DNA from: an uncultured archaeon
GTDB taxonomy: Archaea > Thermoproteota > CALKCG01 > B24
Direction: 5' to 3'
Assembly (NCBI GenBank): GCA_938082915.1
Contig: CALKCG010000037.1
Coordinates: forward strand, 1-5,434
DNA length: 5,434 bases
In this document: positions 5,391 to 5,434 of the stretch, piece by piece
Position numbering within the stretch: position 1 is the first letter of the stretch
Layout of the letters: each line of letters opens with the position of its first letter
Position numbers and translations under genes: made by a program
The notes under the pieces: model-generated
Database searches by the model: none
Told to the model about the DNA's origin: nothing
What the model saw: the letters and a program-made list of their open reading frames with translations, nothing else

Positions 5391-5434
5391 ATGCCCAGCT
5401 CAGATGAAGGAGTCCTCAAGATGAATACGTACGG
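5391..5434 (+). CDS. Possible start of a plus-strand gene, cut by the window edge (uncertain)
   Basis: An ATG at 5391 opens a frame reading MPSSDEGVLKMNTY and runs off the window. There is no strong ribosome site, and only 14 codons are visible. The opposite strand is also open here: PYVFILRTPSSELGILSPLN ends at a TAA (5374-5372) and could instead be the tail of a minus-strand gene upstream of rpl18a. I cannot choose between them or name either. Confidence 0.2.
   Translation, partial: MPSSDEGVLKMNTY

Overview
The window reads as archaeal chromosome. It carries a 66-residue large-subunit ribosomal protein of the L18Ae/LX family, a prefoldin alpha subunit and a short FtsY without an acidic A domain. 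One promoter has a clear BRE/TATA arrangement, ribosome sites are of the GGTG/GGAGG type, and four of the six genes appear to start at GTG or TTG. The gene set and moderate AT-richness suit a Thermoproteota/TACK lineage (a Bathyarchaeia-like genome is my guess), but the sequence alone does not settle the phylum.

Left block (1-1760, minus strand): pfdA, ftsY and argF read leftward, apparently from one promoter at about 1746-1760. pfdA and ftsY overlap by 23 bases, and argF follows after 52 bases and runs off the window. The products are a chaperone subunit for nascent proteins, the SRP receptor GTPase for membrane targeting, and ornithine carbamoyltransferase of arginine synthesis.

Middle (about 1760-2732): roughly 1 kb without an intact gene. 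At 1979 to about 2303 (perhaps 2375) lie the decayed remains of the C-terminal part of an oligopeptide/dipeptide-type (OppD/DppD) ABC transporter ATPase. It can be recognised in three broken pieces, including a one-base frameshift in a C-run. The rest holds no gene I can name, except a weak permease-like stretch on the plus strand.

Right-middle (2733-5022): a DMT/EamA-family membrane transporter (minus) and a Gfo/Idh/MocA-family dehydrogenase (plus) are divergently transcribed from a shared ~190-base region. That region holds an inverted repeat and candidate promoters. The pairing suggests uptake or export of a small sugar- or polyol-like metabolite with its oxidation, but the substrate is unknown.

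Right end (5003-5434): rpl18a on the minus strand overlaps the dehydrogenase tail-to-tail by 20 bases. The last ~200 bases hold only a candidate promoter and ambiguous edge fragments.

In many archaea rpl18a, pfdA and ftsY are adjacent. Here about 3.3 kb of accessory genes and a transporter relic separate rpl18a from pfdA-ftsY, so the middle looks like cargo inserted into, or a rearrangement of, a conserved translation/targeting cluster. I found no convincing undescribed system. The strongest observations are this split cluster and the ABC ATPase relic inside it.
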